This document shows positions 48,687 to 59,515 of a stretch of DNA of 64,000 nucleotides, one piece after another. A program made the position numbers and the translations under genes. The stretch is from the NCBI RefSeq assembly GCF_019711315.1, contig NZ_CP081294.1, positions 806,001-870,000 of the forward strand, written 5' to 3'. The notes below the pieces were generated by a model. It was not told the origin of the DNA. It did not search any database and saw only the letters and a program-made list of their open reading frames with translations. Positions within the stretch are counted from its first letter, which is position 1; every line of letters starts with the position of its first letter. The DNA comes from Qipengyuania gelatinilytica. Its GTDB lineage: Bacteria > Pseudomonadota > Alphaproteobacteria > Sphingomonadales > Sphingomonadaceae.

Positions 48687-49493
48687 CTAGAATCCGGGCA
48701 GCTTCGTGTCGATCTCGCCCTCGGGATGGGGAAGGCCGAGCATTCGGTTCAGCCCGCGCCGCAAGGGGTTGGTGCAATAAGGCGGACCGCCAAGGTAATT
48801 CATGAGGCCGATCAGCTTGCCGGGCGAACCGCTCGACCGCAGGATCACGCGTCCGCCGTTCCCGGTATCGATCGGCTGCGCGATGGGGTCGCAGCGGCGC
48901 AGCGTCAGCGTGTTTGCGGTTTCATCGCGCTCGATAGCGGTACACACGAATGGGCTGGTGTAGCCGATGATCCGTCCATGCCATTCGGGGACGTCTTCGC
49001 GCTTCGACCAGACATATTTCTCGTCCCGCTCCGCCCGGTCGAGCGCACGATCGAGGATCGTGACGTTCTCCATAGGCACATCGAAATAGGCCGCTATCTG
49101 TCGGGGCAAGGGATCGTGCCAAGCCTCGCTCTCGAACCAGCTATCGAGCGCCTCGGGCGAGGAGAAAGTCACATCCGGCGACCAGTTCACCCCGTTCGAC
49201 CAGCAATTCCCCAGCGTGTTGAACCTTTGGTGCCTGACCTGCGCGCTGTCGGGAATGCCCAGCCCTTCGGATACGAGCGCATAGCGGTCTTCAAAATAGT
49301 CGCCCTGGCTGTCCAGCCAGATGATAGCGACCGGGACGGCGATCACACCAAGGAAGAGTATCGTTGCGAGCGTCTGGACCGGCCAGCTCTTCCATACGTG
49401 CGGAGGCATCATTCGGTGCGCAAGGAAGAGAAGCGCCACAATCAGTGCCGGTATCCCGAACACGGAAAGCATGGCGAACTGGAAGCTGGTCAT
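48687..49493 (-). CDS. Membrane-anchored protein of unknown function
   Basis: The 268-residue product has two N-terminal membrane helices (about 5-26 and 38-60), then a soluble domain. Cys occurs at several sites (NCWSNG, PFVCTAIE, LRRCDPI, PYCTNP), which fits an exported domain with disulfides. No family is recognised. It lies 4 bases from the end of the convergent GDSL gene and 9 bases upstream of none; uvrC runs on the same strand after it. Confidence 0.7.
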   Translation of the reverse strand: MTSFQFAMLSVFGIPALIVALLFLAHRMMPPHVWKSWPVQTLATILFLGVIAVPVAIIWLDSQGDYFEDRYALVSEGLGIPDSAQVRHQRFNTLGNCWSNGVNWSPDVTFSSPEALDSWFESEAWHDPLPRQIAAYFDVPMENVTILDRALDRAERDEKYVWSKREDVPEWHGRIIGYTSPFVCTAIERDETANTLTLRRCDPIAQPIDTGNGGRVILRSSGSPGKLIGLMNYLGGPPYCTNPLRRGLNRMLGLPHPEGEIDTKLPGF

Positions 49494-49502
49494 GCGGTCG
49501 TT

Positions 49503-51470
49503 CTAGCTCAGAGCATGATAAAAATCGTAAATCTGCTGCGCCACGCCCTCGCTGATACCGGGCGCGCGTTTCAGGTCGTCGAGCGCCGCAGCGCGGACCT
49601 TTCCGGCAGTGCCGAAATGGAGCAGCAGCGCGCGTTTCCTCGCTGGCCCGATGCCCGGGATTTCATCGAGCGGCGATGCCGTGATGGCACGGCTGCGCTT
49701 GGCGCGGTGCGCGCCGATGGCGAAACGGTGGACTTCGTCGCGCAGCGTCTGGAGGTAGAAAAGCAGCTGTGAGTTGACCGGAAGCGTCTTTTCGCGCCCG
49801 TCAGGGAAGTGGAAGACCTCGCGCCCCTCCCGCCCATGGTGTGGGCCCTTGGCGATACCGATGACCGGAACCTGCTCGGCAATGCCAAGGTCCTCCAGCA
49901 CCGCCATCACCGAGGAGACCTGCCCCTTGCCGCCGTCAATGAGGAGAAGGTCGGGCCAGATAGCCTCGTGGCCTTTCCCCTTGGGTCCGTTCTCCTCGTC
50001 GCGTTCGCTTTCGGCGAGCTTGCGGAAGCGGCGCGCCATGACCTCGCGCATCATGCCGAAGTCGTCGTTGGTCTTGGCCTGCTTGATGTTGAACTTGCGG
50101 TACTGGCCCTTCTCGAAACCCTCGGGCGAGGCGACGACCATTGCGCCCAGCGCCTTGTCGCCCTGGATATGGCTGTTGTCGTAGATTTCGATACGCTGGG
50201 GCACCTCGTCCAGTTCGAGGAATTCGGCCAGTTCGCGCATGCGCTGGGCCTTGGTGCCGCTTTCGGCCAGCCGCCGTTCGAGCGCCTCGGTAGCATTGCG
50301 CTGCGCCTGCTGCATGAGCTTGCGCCGGTCGCCGCGCTGCGGGATCGAGATGGCAATCGCGTGACCCGCCTTTTCGGCCAGCGCCTCTGCGATCAGTTCC
50401 TGCTCGGCCAGTTCGCGGTCGACGAGGATCGTCTTGGGCGGCGGGACTTCTTCGTAGAATTGAAGCAGCACATCGGAAAGCACCTCTGCCTGTTCAAGGT
50501 CGCCGGTGTTCTTCGGGAAGAAGGCCTTGTGGCCCCAGTTCTGCCCGCCGCGAATGAAGAAGGCCTGTACGCCGATCTGCCCGCCCTTGGCAGCCAGCGC
50601 GAAGACATCGGCATCGCCCACGCCGCTGGCGTTGATGGCCTGCGAACCCTGGATGAAGGTCGCCGCACGCAGCCGATCGCGCAGGATGGCGGCGGTCTCG
50701 AAATCGAGATCCTCGGCCGCCTTGGCCATCTGCTTCTCGATATTGGCCTGCACGGCGCCACTCTTGCCCGAGAGGAAGTCCTTGGCCTCGTTCACCAGGC
50801 TCTCGTAACCCGCCTCGTCGATCCTTCCCACGCAAGGGGCCGAACAGCGCTTGATCTGGTAGAGCAGGCACGGCCGGTCGCGATTGTTGAAAAAGCTGTC
50901 GGTGCAAGACCTGAGCAGGAACAGTTTCTGCAGCGCGTTCAGTGTCTTGTTGACCGATCCGGCGCTGGCGAAGGGGCCATAGTAATTGCCCTTGGCCCGC
51001 CTTGCCCCGCGATGCTTCTGGATGCGCGGGAAAGCGTGATCGGCGCGCAGGAGGATGAAGGGAAAGCTCTTGTCGTCGCGCAGCAGCACGTTGAACGGCG
51101 GGCGATAGCGCTTGATCAGCTGCGCCTCTAGCAGCAGCGCCTCGGCTTCCGAATTGGTGACCACGATTTCCATCGCGCGGCACTGGCTGACCATGCGCTG
51201 GAGCCGGTTCGAGAGCCCCTTCACCTGCGTGTAATTGGCGACGCGCGCCTTCAGGCTACGCGCCTTGCCGACGTAGAGGACGTCACCGCGCGTATCGAGC
51301 ATGCGATAGACGCCGGGACGCGGCTTAAGGGTCTTCACCGTCTCGCGGATCGTCGCGATGCCGGTTTCGAGATCCGGCTGCGCGCTGGCCACGGTCTTGG
51401 TGGCGCGTTCCTCGTTGAAACGCTCCTTGCCTCTGGGGTCGTGTGGGGAACCGGCCTTGCTGCGCGACAT
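49503..51470 (-). CDS. uvrC: UvrABC system protein C (excinuclease)
   Basis: UvrC makes both incisions in nucleotide excision repair. The 655-residue product has the GIY-YIG domain (RPGVYRMLDTRGDVLYVGKA, about 51-70), a UVR motif near 230-265, the RNase H-like C-terminal endonuclease (DLLLIDGGKGQV) and two helix-hairpin-helix units at the end (LDEIPGIGPARKRALL). The start at 51470 is preferred; the region before it is short and divergent from a permease gene. Confidence 0.96.
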   Translation of the reverse strand: MSRSKAGSPHDPRGKERFNEERATKTVASAQPDLETGIATIRETVKTLKPRPGVYRMLDTRGDVLYVGKARSLKARVANYTQVKGLSNRLQRMVSQCRAMEIVVTNSEAEALLLEAQLIKRYRPPFNVLLRDDKSFPFILLRADHAFPRIQKHRGARRAKGNYYGPFASAGSVNKTLNALQKLFLLRSCTDSFFNNRDRPCLLYQIKRCSAPCVGRIDEAGYESLVNEAKDFLSGKSGAVQANIEKQMAKAAEDLDFETAAILRDRLRAATFIQGSQAINASGVGDADVFALAAKGGQIGVQAFFIRGGQNWGHKAFFPKNTGDLEQAEVLSDVLLQFYEEVPPPKTILVDRELAEQELIAEALAEKAGHAIAISIPQRGDRRKLMQQAQRNATEALERRLAESGTKAQRMRELAEFLELDEVPQRIEIYDNSHIQGDKALGAMVVASPEGFEKGQYRKFNIKQAKTNDDFGMMREVMARRFRKLAESERDEENGPKGKGHEAIWPDLLLIDGGKGQVSSVMAVLEDLGIAEQVPVIGIAKGPHHGREGREVFHFPDGREKTLPVNSQLLFYLQTLRDEVHRFAIGAHRAKRSRAITASPLDEIPGIGPARKRALLLHFGTAGKVRAAALDDLKRAPGISEGVAQQIYDFYHALS

Positions 51471-51534
51471 GGGGGTGGAGATAGTATGCGAGCGGCGCTT
51501 GTGCAAAGGCGCGTTTGCCGCCATCCCCTACCGC

Positions 51535-52815
51535 ATGGACGGAACAACAATCGCACCGCCGCGCACGGTCGGCTTCTGGGGTACGGCACTCTTTCCGGTA
51601 AACGGCATGATCGGGGCAGGCATCTTCGCCATGCCCGCCATCCTCGTGGCCGCGGTCGGCGATTTCGCGCCTTGGCTGATGCTGGCCGGTGGCCTCCTGT
51701 TTGCCCCGTTGATCCTCGTCTTTGCATGGCTTGCGGCGCGCTTCGACCATTCGGGCGGTCCCGTCCTTTACGGCGAGGCGGCCTTCGGTCGCTTCATCGG
51801 ATACCAGGCGGGCTGGATGCGCTACATGAGCGCTATCGTGACCGTGGCGGCGAATACGCATGTGATGGTCGCCTATCTCGGGGCGTTGTTCCCCGTTCTC
51901 AACGATCCGGTCATGCGGGTGGGAGCGGTCGCGACGATCATCGCCATCCTCACGGCGATCAACCTGTTCGGGATGAAGAAATCGGTGGGCGCATTGGGTC
52001 TGATGACGATCCTCAAGCTGGCCCCGCTCGGCCTGCTTGTCGTTTCCGCTCTTTTCGCCGGCACGAACGATGTGGCCTTCGCCCTGCCAGAGTTCAGCGA
52101 GATCGAGACCGTGGTGCTGCTGCTCTATTATGCCTTCATGGGCTTCGAGACAGTCGTCCTGCCGGCAGGCGAGATGAAACGGCCCAAGCGCGATGTGCCG
52201 CTGGCGCTGCTCACCACGCTTGGCGCGGTGACCTTGCTCTACATGGCGATCATCTGGGCCTTCCTTGCCATCGGGCCCGGCACCGGAGGCGAGGACAATG
52301 CCCTTGCAGGAGCTGCCGAAGCCAGCATGGGGCAGTTCGGAGCATTCGCAATCGTCTTTGCCGCCGCCTTCAGCATCGCGGGCAACAACTTCCAGGGCGG
52401 CGTGACCTTGCCGCGCATGACCTATGGCATGGCCGAACGCGGCATGCTGCCCCGCTGGTTCGCACGCGTCAGTCCGCGGTGGCAAACGCCTTCGAACTCG
52501 ATCATTTTCTATGGCGTAGCGGGGATTGCATTCGGCCTCTGGGAAGGCTTCGAGGCGCTGGCACTTGCCGGCACGCTGACGCGGCTCTTTACCTATCTCG
52601 TCAGCGCCGCTGCCCTGCCTGTGATCGAGCAACGCGACGGCGCGCTCAATCCGTTGCACGCGGTGGTCGCGGGCCTTGCATTCGTCAGCACCGGCTGGGT
52701 CGCGAGCCATGCGGATGCGCAGGCATGGATCACTTTCTTCGGCCTCTTCGCGCTCGGCACGCTGTTCTATTTCATCGCGGCCCGCCAGAAGCCGCTGGAG
52801 CCTGAAGCAGCCTGA
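51535..52815 (+). CDS. APC family amino acid permease
   Basis: The 426-residue membrane protein has about twelve hydrophobic segments, with GMIGAGIFAMPAIL near residue 23 (the APC substrate/ion loop) and FMGFETVVLPAGEMKRPKRDVP near 200. The substrate is unknown. It lies divergent from uvrC, 3 bases before the YhiN-like gene. Confidence 0.9.
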   Translation: MDGTTIAPPRTVGFWGTALFPVNGMIGAGIFAMPAILVAAVGDFAPWLMLAGGLLFAPLILVFAWLAARFDHSGGPVLYGEAAFGRFIGYQAGWMRYMSAIVTVAANTHVMVAYLGALFPVLNDPVMRVGAVATIIAILTAINLFGMKKSVGALGLMTILKLAPLGLLVVSALFAGTNDVAFALPEFSEIETVVLLLYYAFMGFETVVLPAGEMKRPKRDVPLALLTTLGAVTLLYMAIIWAFLAIGPGTGGEDNALAGAAEASMGQFGAFAIVFAAAFSIAGNNFQGGVTLPRMTYGMAERGMLPRWFARVSPRWQTPSNSIIFYGVAGIAFGLWEGFEALALAGTLTRLFTYLVSAAALPVIEQRDGALNPLHAVVAGLAFVSTGWVASHADAQAWITFFGLFALGTLFYFIAARQKPLEPEAA

Positions 52816-52818
52816 GCC

Positions 52819-54009
52819 ATGTCCGATAGTTTTGACGCTATAATCCTCGGCGCCGGTGCAGCCGGGCTGATGTGCGCCGCGCGTGCGGGCCAATTGGGCA
52901 AGCGCGTGCTGGTGCTCGAGAAGGCGGAAAAGCCGGGCAAGAAAATCCTGATCTCGGGCGGCGGGCGGTGTAATTTCACCAATATCGGCGCGGGGCCGGC
53001 GAACTACCTTTCCGGCAATCCGCATTTCGCCAAGTCCGCCCTCGCCCGATATACCCCTCGCGACTTTCTCGCGCTGATCGAAAGCTACGATATCGCATGG
53101 CACGAGAAGACGCTGGGCCAGCTGTTCTGTGACGGTTCCTCGAAACAGATCGTCGAGATGCTGCTCGAAGAATGCGCCCAATCCAGAAAAGTTGGGGGCG
53201 ATGTCGAAGTCCGCTGCAACGCAGAGGTAACGGCTGTCGAGCATGAGGATGGCCGTTTCGCCGTGATGGCAAACGGGCAGATCGTGACCGCACCGGCGCT
53301 CGTGATCGCGACCGGTGGCCCCTCGATCCCCAAGATGGGCGCTACCGGCTTTGCCTATGACCTTGCCCGGCAATTCGGGCTCAAGGTGGTCGAGCCTCGC
53401 CCTGCCCTCGTCCCGCTGACGCTGGGCGGCGAGGAACTCCTGTTTCGCGAAATTTCGGGGGTGTCGGCACCGGTTGTCGCCAGTGCGGGCAAGGCCAGCT
53501 TCCCCGAGGCTGCACTCTTCACCCATCGCGGGCTGTCTGGCCCCTCGATCCTGCAGATTTCTTCCTACTGGAAACCCGGCGAGGAAGTCGGCATCGATTT
53601 CCTGCCCCAGTCCTCGGGCGACTGGCTGCTCGACCGCAAGCGCGAGACACCGCGCGCAACCTTACGTTCGGTACTGCGCGAGGCGCTTCCTGACCGGCTC
53701 GCCGACATCCTTGCCGAGAAGCTCGGGATAGACACCGAGCTGGGCAATGCGAGCGACAAGGCGCTGCGAGCGGCACAGGAACGCCTGAAGCGCTGGACCT
53801 TCCGCCCATCGGGCACAGAAGGCTTTGCCAAGGCCGAAGTCACCGTGGGCGGCATCTCGACCGCGGAACTCTCGTCCAAGACCATGGAAGCGAAGAAAGT
53901 CCCCGGCCTGTTTGCCATCGGCGAGGCGGTCGACGTGACCGGCTGGCTCGGCGGATATAACTTCCAGTGGGCCTGGGCGAGCGGCGTTGCGGCGGGTGAG
54001 GCGCTCTAA
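52819..54009 (+). CDS. FAD-dependent oxidoreductase, HI0933/YhiN family
   Basis: The 396-residue product has the dinucleotide-binding GAGAAGLMCAARAG near residue 11, ISGGGRCNFTN near 50 and AIGEAVDVTGWLGGYNFQWAWASG at the C-terminus, all YhiN signatures. The substrate is unknown; some family members act on tRNA or have aminoacetone oxidase-like annotation. Confidence 0.92.
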   Translation: MSDSFDAIILGAGAAGLMCAARAGQLGKRVLVLEKAEKPGKKILISGGGRCNFTNIGAGPANYLSGNPHFAKSALARYTPRDFLALIESYDIAWHEKTLGQLFCDGSSKQIVEMLLEECAQSRKVGGDVEVRCNAEVTAVEHEDGRFAVMANGQIVTAPALVIATGGPSIPKMGATGFAYDLARQFGLKVVEPRPALVPLTLGGEELLFREISGVSAPVVASAGKASFPEAALFTHRGLSGPSILQISSYWKPGEEVGIDFLPQSSGDWLLDRKRETPRATLRSVLREALPDRLADILAEKLGIDTELGNASDKALRAAQERLKRWTFRPSGTEGFAKAEVTVGGISTAELSSKTMEAKKVPGLFAIGEAVDVTGWLGGYNFQWAWASGVAAGEAL

Positions 54010-54126
54010 CCCCCTGTAACTGCTACGGCAGGCTTTGACCGGGGCGGCAAGTTGACCGCTTTCCGCGCTCTGCTAGCCTCTGCCGCTTGTGGACCCGCGA
54101 AAAGCGGGCCGTTGCAGGAGAGCCTG

Positions 54127-55773
54127 ATGCAGCAGCTTCAGGGCATGGATGCCAGCTTTGTCGCGCTCGAAACGCGCAATTCGCCGATGCACATCGGCTC
54201 GATCCTTATTTACAATCCCGAGACCGCGCCCGGCGGCTTCGTGCGGTTCAAGGACATCCTCGGCTTTATCGAAAGCCGCCTGCAGCTTTCCACCACCATG
54301 CGCCAGCGGCTGGTGCGCGTACCGTTCGACCTCGACTATCCCTATTGGATCGAGGATCCCGATTTCGACCTCGAATACCATGTCAGGCACGTTGCCCTGC
54401 CGCAGCCGGGCGACTGGCGGCAGCTGTGCATCCAGGCTGCCCGCGTTTTTGCCCGCCCGCTCGACCTGACCCGCCCGCCCTGGGAGATCACCGTGGTCGA
54501 AGGGCTGTCCAATATCGAAGGCATCCCAAAGGGCAGCTACGCCTATATCACCAAGGTCCACCACGCCGCGATCGACGGGATGAGCGGGATCGACCTCATG
54601 GAAGCGACGCACACGCTGCGTCCCGACGAACCGCCTCCGCCCGGACCGGACAACTGGAAGCCCGAAAAGCTGCCCAACCCTGCCGAACTGCTCGGCCGCA
54701 GCTACATGAATGCGATCACCAATCCGCTGAAACAGCTCGAGGTCGCGGCCAAGGCCGCCCCCGGCCTTGCCAAGGCATTGAAGGGACTTGCCGCGAAGGA
54801 ATTCGACGTCTCGACCGAGATGATCGCGCCCAAGACCCGCTTCAACCGCAAGATCTCGCCCCACCGCGTTGTCGAAGGCGTCAGCGTGGCCCTCGACGAT
54901 ATCAAGGCGATCCGCACCGCGGCGGAGGGCGCAAAGGTCAACGACGTGTTCCTCGCCATCATAGGCGGCGCGATGCGGCGCTATCTGGAAGACAAGGGCG
55001 AACTGCCCAAGAAGACGCTCACCGCCATGGCACCGATCTCGGTCCGCGCGAAGGACGAGAAAAACTCGATGGGCAACCAGGTCGCGGCCATGATCGCGCC
55101 TCTGGGCACGCATATCGCGGACCCGGTGGAACGGCTCGAATGGGTGCATGACCGCACGAAGAATTCCAAGGCGATGACCGACGCATTGGGCGCGCGGAAC
55201 ATGACCGAGATGAGCAAGGCCAGCCCTGCGCTGTTCATGGCACTCGGCGCGCAGCTCTATTCGCGGCTCAGCCTTGCCAATCGCGGCGTGGGGCCGATCT
55301 TTTCGACCGTGGTGACCAATGTCCCCGGTCCGCCGATCCCGATCTATTCGGCAGGCGCGAAGATGGAGAGCATGATGGGGCTCCTTTGCCTCACCGACGG
55401 TCTCGGGCTCGGTCATGTGGTGCAAAGCTACACCGACGAGGCAACGATTGCCTTCACTGCCGACCGCGAAATGATGCCCGACCCGGAATTCTACCGCGAA
55501 TGCATCCAGCAAAGCTTTGAAGAGCTTAAGAAAGCCGCGAAAACTGCGGAAAAGCCAGCGCCAACTAACAAAAAGAAACCATCTTCGCCTAAGAAGGGTG
55601 CGACCAAGCCTGCCGCCAAGAAGCGGGCTGCTCCAAAGAAGAAAACGCCCGCAAAACCTGCCGCCGCCAAAGCGACGAGCAAGGGGGGCACCAAAGGGGT
55701 CGCCAGCCGTTCAAAGACATCCTCGAAGAGGAAAACGGCTGCCCCGAAAGGGAAAGGAACATCCAAAACGTGA
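54127..55773 (+). CDS. Wax ester synthase/diacylglycerol acyltransferase with a histone-like tail
   Basis: The 548-residue product has the HHAAIDG catalytic motif (His145, His146, Asp150) and the MDASF/FVAL start of the bacterial WS/DGAT family, with the NVPGPP motif later. It would make wax esters or triacylglycerol from acyl-CoA. Beyond about residue 465 the protein is a tail of about 80 residues, mostly Lys, Ala and Pro. GCAGGAGAG precedes the ATG. The stop overlaps the next start. Confidence 0.92.
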   Translation: MQQLQGMDASFVALETRNSPMHIGSILIYNPETAPGGFVRFKDILGFIESRLQLSTTMRQRLVRVPFDLDYPYWIEDPDFDLEYHVRHVALPQPGDWRQLCIQAARVFARPLDLTRPPWEITVVEGLSNIEGIPKGSYAYITKVHHAAIDGMSGIDLMEATHTLRPDEPPPPGPDNWKPEKLPNPAELLGRSYMNAITNPLKQLEVAAKAAPGLAKALKGLAAKEFDVSTEMIAPKTRFNRKISPHRVVEGVSVALDDIKAIRTAAEGAKVNDVFLAIIGGAMRRYLEDKGELPKKTLTAMAPISVRAKDEKNSMGNQVAAMIAPLGTHIADPVERLEWVHDRTKNSKAMTDALGARNMTEMSKASPALFMALGAQLYSRLSLANRGVGPIFSTVVTNVPGPPIPIYSAGAKMESMMGLLCLTDGLGLGHVVQSYTDEATIAFTADREMMPDPEFYRECIQQSFEELKKAAKTAEKPAPTNKKKPSSPKKGATKPAAKKRAAPKKKTPAKPAAAKATSKGGTKGVASRSKTSSKRKTAAPKGKGTSKT

Positions 55774-56558
55774 CCAGTGCCGCCACGCAGCAATCCAACG
55801 CCCGCCCGCCGAGCCGACTGCTCACGCTGGCCGAACCCGGCCGTGCCATGGGAGAACTGGCCAGCTTCTACGCCCTGCGCCCGCTGATGGGCCAATTGCC
55901 CAAGGGCGACGGACATGGCGTGCTGGTCCTGCCCGGCTTCATGGCCTCCGACTATTCGACCGGCCCGCTACGCCGGCTGCTGTGCGATCTTGGCTATGAC
56001 TGCGCCGGGTGGAACCTCGGACGCAACATCAAGGTCGATCAGGCCCGTATCGATGCGATGATGGATTGCGTGGATGAGCTGCATGACCGCAGCGGCCGCC
56101 CGATCAGCATCGTCGGCTGGAGCCTCGGCGGGGTGTTCGCCCGGGAACTGGCCAAGCTCGCTCCTGAAAAAGTACGCCTCGTGATCAGCCTCGGCAGCCC
56201 GATCTGCGATGATCGCGGCCATACAAACGCCGCCCGCCTGTTCGAGTATCTCAACGGCAAGGAGCCGGAGATCATGAGGGACGGAAATTTCCAGGCGCTC
56301 GCCGAAGCACCGCCGGTGCCAACGACTTCGATCCTGACACGGACTGACGGCGTGGTTCACTGGCGAGGTTCGGTCCAGCGCTGCGGCCGCGAGGATTGCG
56401 AGAATATCGAAGTTCTCGCCAGCCATTGCGGGCTCGGGGTCAATCCGGCGGCGGTCTACGCCATTGCGGACCGCCTTGCGCAGGGTGAAGGCAGCTGGAA
56501 ACCTTTCGAGGTCCGCGGCCTCGCCAGCCTGTTCTTCCCCAAGCGCGCGCTGCACTAA
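55770..56558 (+). CDS. Alpha/beta hydrolase (lipase-like)
   Basis: The 262-residue product has VLVLPGFMASDYS and a nucleophile elbow IVGWSLGGVFAREL near residue 115. It starts at GTG overlapping the acyltransferase stop (GTGA). A lipase or esterase linked to stored neutral lipid is inferred from the coupling. It converges on the TonB receptor gene. Confidence 0.85.
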   Translation: MTSAATQQSNARPPSRLLTLAEPGRAMGELASFYALRPLMGQLPKGDGHGVLVLPGFMASDYSTGPLRRLLCDLGYDCAGWNLGRNIKVDQARIDAMMDCVDELHDRSGRPISIVGWSLGGVFARELAKLAPEKVRLVISLGSPICDDRGHTNAARLFEYLNGKEPEIMRDGNFQALAEAPPVPTTSILTRTDGVVHWRGSVQRCGREDCENIEVLASHCGLGVNPAAVYAIADRLAQGEGSWKPFEVRGLASLFFPKRALH

Positions 56559-56564
56559 GTCAGG

Positions 56565-59309
56565 TCAGAACGCCTTCCTGACATCGATGCCGAGGTAACG
56601 ACCCGTCGGATCGATCCGGAATGGCTCGAAAGCCTCGGGTACATCGCCGTTGCCGTCGACCACCGTCCGGCGCGCGTCGAAGACATTGTCGACGCGGACC
56701 GCGACGCGCAGGCCCTCGAGCCAGCCATCCTCGGATTTCGTCACCTCGCCGAGGTCTGCGAAAAGGCGAATGTCGAAAGTCGCGAGATCACCGAAGAAGA
56801 GGTCGGTAGAGCCAGGCTGGCCGCTGCCCCGAATGACGCCTTCGCCGGCGTAATTGCCGGAAAGGCGCATACCGTAACCTTGCCAGAAAATGCCGCCTTC
56901 GAGGCGCGTCGTATCACGCGACCTGAGAGCGCCATCGACGGCAAAGCCGTCAAGTTGGTCGAAAACCGGCCCGCTTTCCGACAGCAGCACTTCGTTTTCC
57001 AGCGCGATCGCATGGTTCAATGACAGGAAATAGCGCGGGCGCGTGTCGTTCGGATTGCCGCCGAACATGCGCGCCATCCCGCCTCCGCGCCTTCCGCCAC
57101 GGTTCTCAACCTGTCCCTGTGCGCCCTCGGCAGAACACATCCGCTCGCGCGCCGCCTTCAGCTTTTCGGGATCGATCTCGCCGTCTTCGCCCTTGAGCCG
57201 GGCAAGCATCCGCTCGGGCAACTCGTCGAGCTTGGGCGGCTCTGCACATAGAGCGGTGCGCATCGCGGCAAAGCGTTCGGACCGCTGATCGGCCTCTTCA
57301 CCGCAGAAACGCTCGCGCGCTGCCGCGATCTTCTCGGGATCGGGATTGCCCGCATCATCGAGCAGGCGTGCACGGAACATCTCGGGGATTTGCGAAAGGT
57401 CGGGCGTTTCGCCTTCGGGCGTCTCGCAGAAGACCTTGCGGATCGCTTCCATGCGCGAAGGATCGAAACCGCCACCGGGTCCGCCTCTTTGCTGACCGCT
57501 CGCCGCGCCTTGCGGCGGACCTCCGCGACCCTCGCCGCGCTCGGGGCGTTCGGGCGCCTTGCCGATCTGCCCGCGCGTGTTGAGGCCGAAGGACAGGATC
57601 CGGCTGCGTGTCTTGTACAGCGTGAGCGGACGCCGGTCGATCGCCAGCAATTCACCCGCCCCGTCGCGCGTCACGCGGTCGGGAAAGGCCTGCTCGAAAG
57701 CCGAACTGAAGGAGGGCGTCGACGTCACATCGCGCGAACGGTTGATGCCGTAATTCGCCTGCAGGCGTGCGTTTTCCCAGAAGGGCAATTCCCAATTGGC
57801 GCCGAAACTCCAGTCGGACTGGGTCTCTGCGACAAGATTCGGATTGCCCCCGCTGATGACGGTCGCAAGCACGGTCTCTCCGGTCGAATAGTCGAACACG
57901 GTCTGGTTCAGCTCTTCGATACGCGGGCTGCCGAGATTGGTCAGACTGGGAGCAACTTCGCGCCAGATGCGTGTGGCGCTGAAGTTGAGCGCCTCGGTCG
58001 GCGACCAGTTGGCGCCAAGGCTCCAGTTTGCCAGCGTGCCGAAATCGGAGAGGTCTTCCACCCCGCCGGAGAAATTGAGGCTGAGACCTCCAATCGGGCC
58101 GCCGCGCCGCAGGACGGGCGCATTGATATTCACCCCGCCGTTCACCCGCCTGCGCGTAAGCGAGAGCGGATTGTCGGTGCGCGTGTCATCGCTTTCGATC
58201 CGCTTCCAGTCGAACCCGGCATCGAACGTCATGGTCAGGTCGCCAGCGGGAAGCTGGATCGGGTAGCCGGTCAGCGTCAGGTCGTTGGCGATGGTATAGG
58301 TGCGGCTCGTGGCGGTATCGAAGCCCGAAGCATCGAAGCGGTCGATGTCGGTCTCCGAGCGCGTGTGGTTCGCATCGGTGGTGAAAGTCGCGTTCCAGTC
58401 GCCAAGCGGCTTGTTGATCGTCGAGCCCAGCGAATAGCTGTCCGTATCCGTCTGCCGCTCGAGTACCGAGATCCCGTCAGTCGCCAGACCATCGAGAGAA
58501 AGGCTCTCCTTGCGCGCAAAAGTACCGTTCAGGCTGAGCGAGGTGCCGCTGTCGATGAAGGCGCGGGCATAGTTCGCCTCGGCCTGCAGGCCGAAAGTGT
58601 CCGACACGAGGCTGCGGAATTCCGCTTCGTCGGTATTGCCGCCCACGCTGAGACCGCGATCGGCCTCTGTCAGCAGGCTGCGGTCCTGGCCCTCGACATC
58701 GAAGTTAAGGCGGCCCTTCTCGCCGATCCTGAGCCAGGTCAGTTCCTGTTCGTTATAGGAATAGCCGCCGATGCCGGGCTGTTCGTATTCCACTTCGGCC
58801 GTCAGCGCCTGGAAATTGGGCTTCAGGACGATGTTGACGACCCGCTGATCGGGCGAGAAACCGAAGCGCTGCGCGACTTCTTCGGAGAATACCTCGACTT
58901 TGGCGACGGCTTCCTGCGGATAGGAGCGGAATTCGCGCCAGCTCGACACGCGAATGCCGTTGATCAGGAAAACCGGCCTACCGCCGCCGCGGTTGCCGCG
59001 CGCACTGCTGCCGGTCGCCGGTTCGATTGCGGCAATCACGTCCGCGATCGAACTTGCGCCGAAGGCCGCGATATCGGCCTCGTTGTATTCCGCCAGCGGA
59101 GCGTCGTCGATCGTCAGCTGCCCCTTCAGGCGCGTGCCAAAGACCACGATATCGCCATCTTCGCTGACCGGAGCCGATCCGGCTTCGCCATCGACGGCGA
59201 CCGGCGCTTCCTCCTCGGGTTCGGCCGCCTGCTGTGCTTGCAGCGCCGTTCCCTGCGTGGCGAGCAGCATGACAGCAGAAATTACAGGCAGTCTCTGAAA
59301 GAAAATCAT
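56565..59309 (-). CDS. TonB-dependent outer membrane receptor with a Cys-repeat insert
   Basis: The 914-residue protein has a signal peptide (about 1-25), a plug domain with [15 protein letters not shown] near 110-190, and a beta barrel ending in the aromatic FDARRT...GIDVRKAF. About residues 583-757 form an unusual insert of Gly/Arg-rich sequence around two copies of a charged helical unit, each with a Cys pair (628/669 and 688/725). The substrate is unknown; no TonB or regulator is nearby. Confidence 0.9.
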   Translation of the reverse strand: MIFFQRLPVISAVMLLATQGTALQAQQAAEPEEEAPVAVDGEAGSAPVSEDGDIVVFGTRLKGQLTIDDAPLAEYNEADIAAFGASSIADVIAAIEPATGSSARGNRGGGRPVFLINGIRVSSWREFRSYPQEAVAKVEVFSEEVAQRFGFSPDQRVVNIVLKPNFQALTAEVEYEQPGIGGYSYNEQELTWLRIGEKGRLNFDVEGQDRSLLTEADRGLSVGGNTDEAEFRSLVSDTFGLQAEANYARAFIDSGTSLSLNGTFARKESLSLDGLATDGISVLERQTDTDSYSLGSTINKPLGDWNATFTTDANHTRSETDIDRFDASGFDTATSRTYTIANDLTLTGYPIQLPAGDLTMTFDAGFDWKRIESDDTRTDNPLSLTRRRVNGGVNINAPVLRRGGPIGGLSLNFSGGVEDLSDFGTLANWSLGANWSPTEALNFSATRIWREVAPSLTNLGSPRIEELNQTVFDYSTGETVLATVISGGNPNLVAETQSDWSFGANWELPFWENARLQANYGINRSRDVTSTPSFSSAFEQAFPDRVTRDGAGELLAIDRRPLTLYKTRSRILSFGLNTRGQIGKAPERPERGEGRGGPPQGAASGQQRGGPGGGFDPSRMEAIRKVFCETPEGETPDLSQIPEMFRARLLDDAGNPDPEKIAAARERFCGEEADQRSERFAAMRTALCAEPPKLDELPERMLARLKGEDGEIDPEKLKAARERMCSAEGAQGQVENRGGRRGGGMARMFGGNPNDTRPRYFLSLNHAIALENEVLLSESGPVFDQLDGFAVDGALRSRDTTRLEGGIFWQGYGMRLSGNYAGEGVIRGSGQPGSTDLFFGDLATFDIRLFADLGEVTKSEDGWLEGLRVAVRVDNVFDARRTVVDGNGDVPEAFEPFRIDPTGRYLGIDVRKAF

Positions 59310-59515
59310 CGAGGAAGGTCTCTTCTCATTCGTTCGCGAATGGCCCCCTCGACCGGCGTGTCGACGAAGAAGCAGTCCCTAACAAGCATTTGCCGTGTAA
59401 CATTTCGTCGCAGCGGCATTGCCTCGTCCTGAATGCCCAAGTCTTCCCTTTTATCCCGCCTGACGCTATGGGCGCGCGACACAAATCGACCAACTGCACG
59501 AATTTAAGGAATCGA

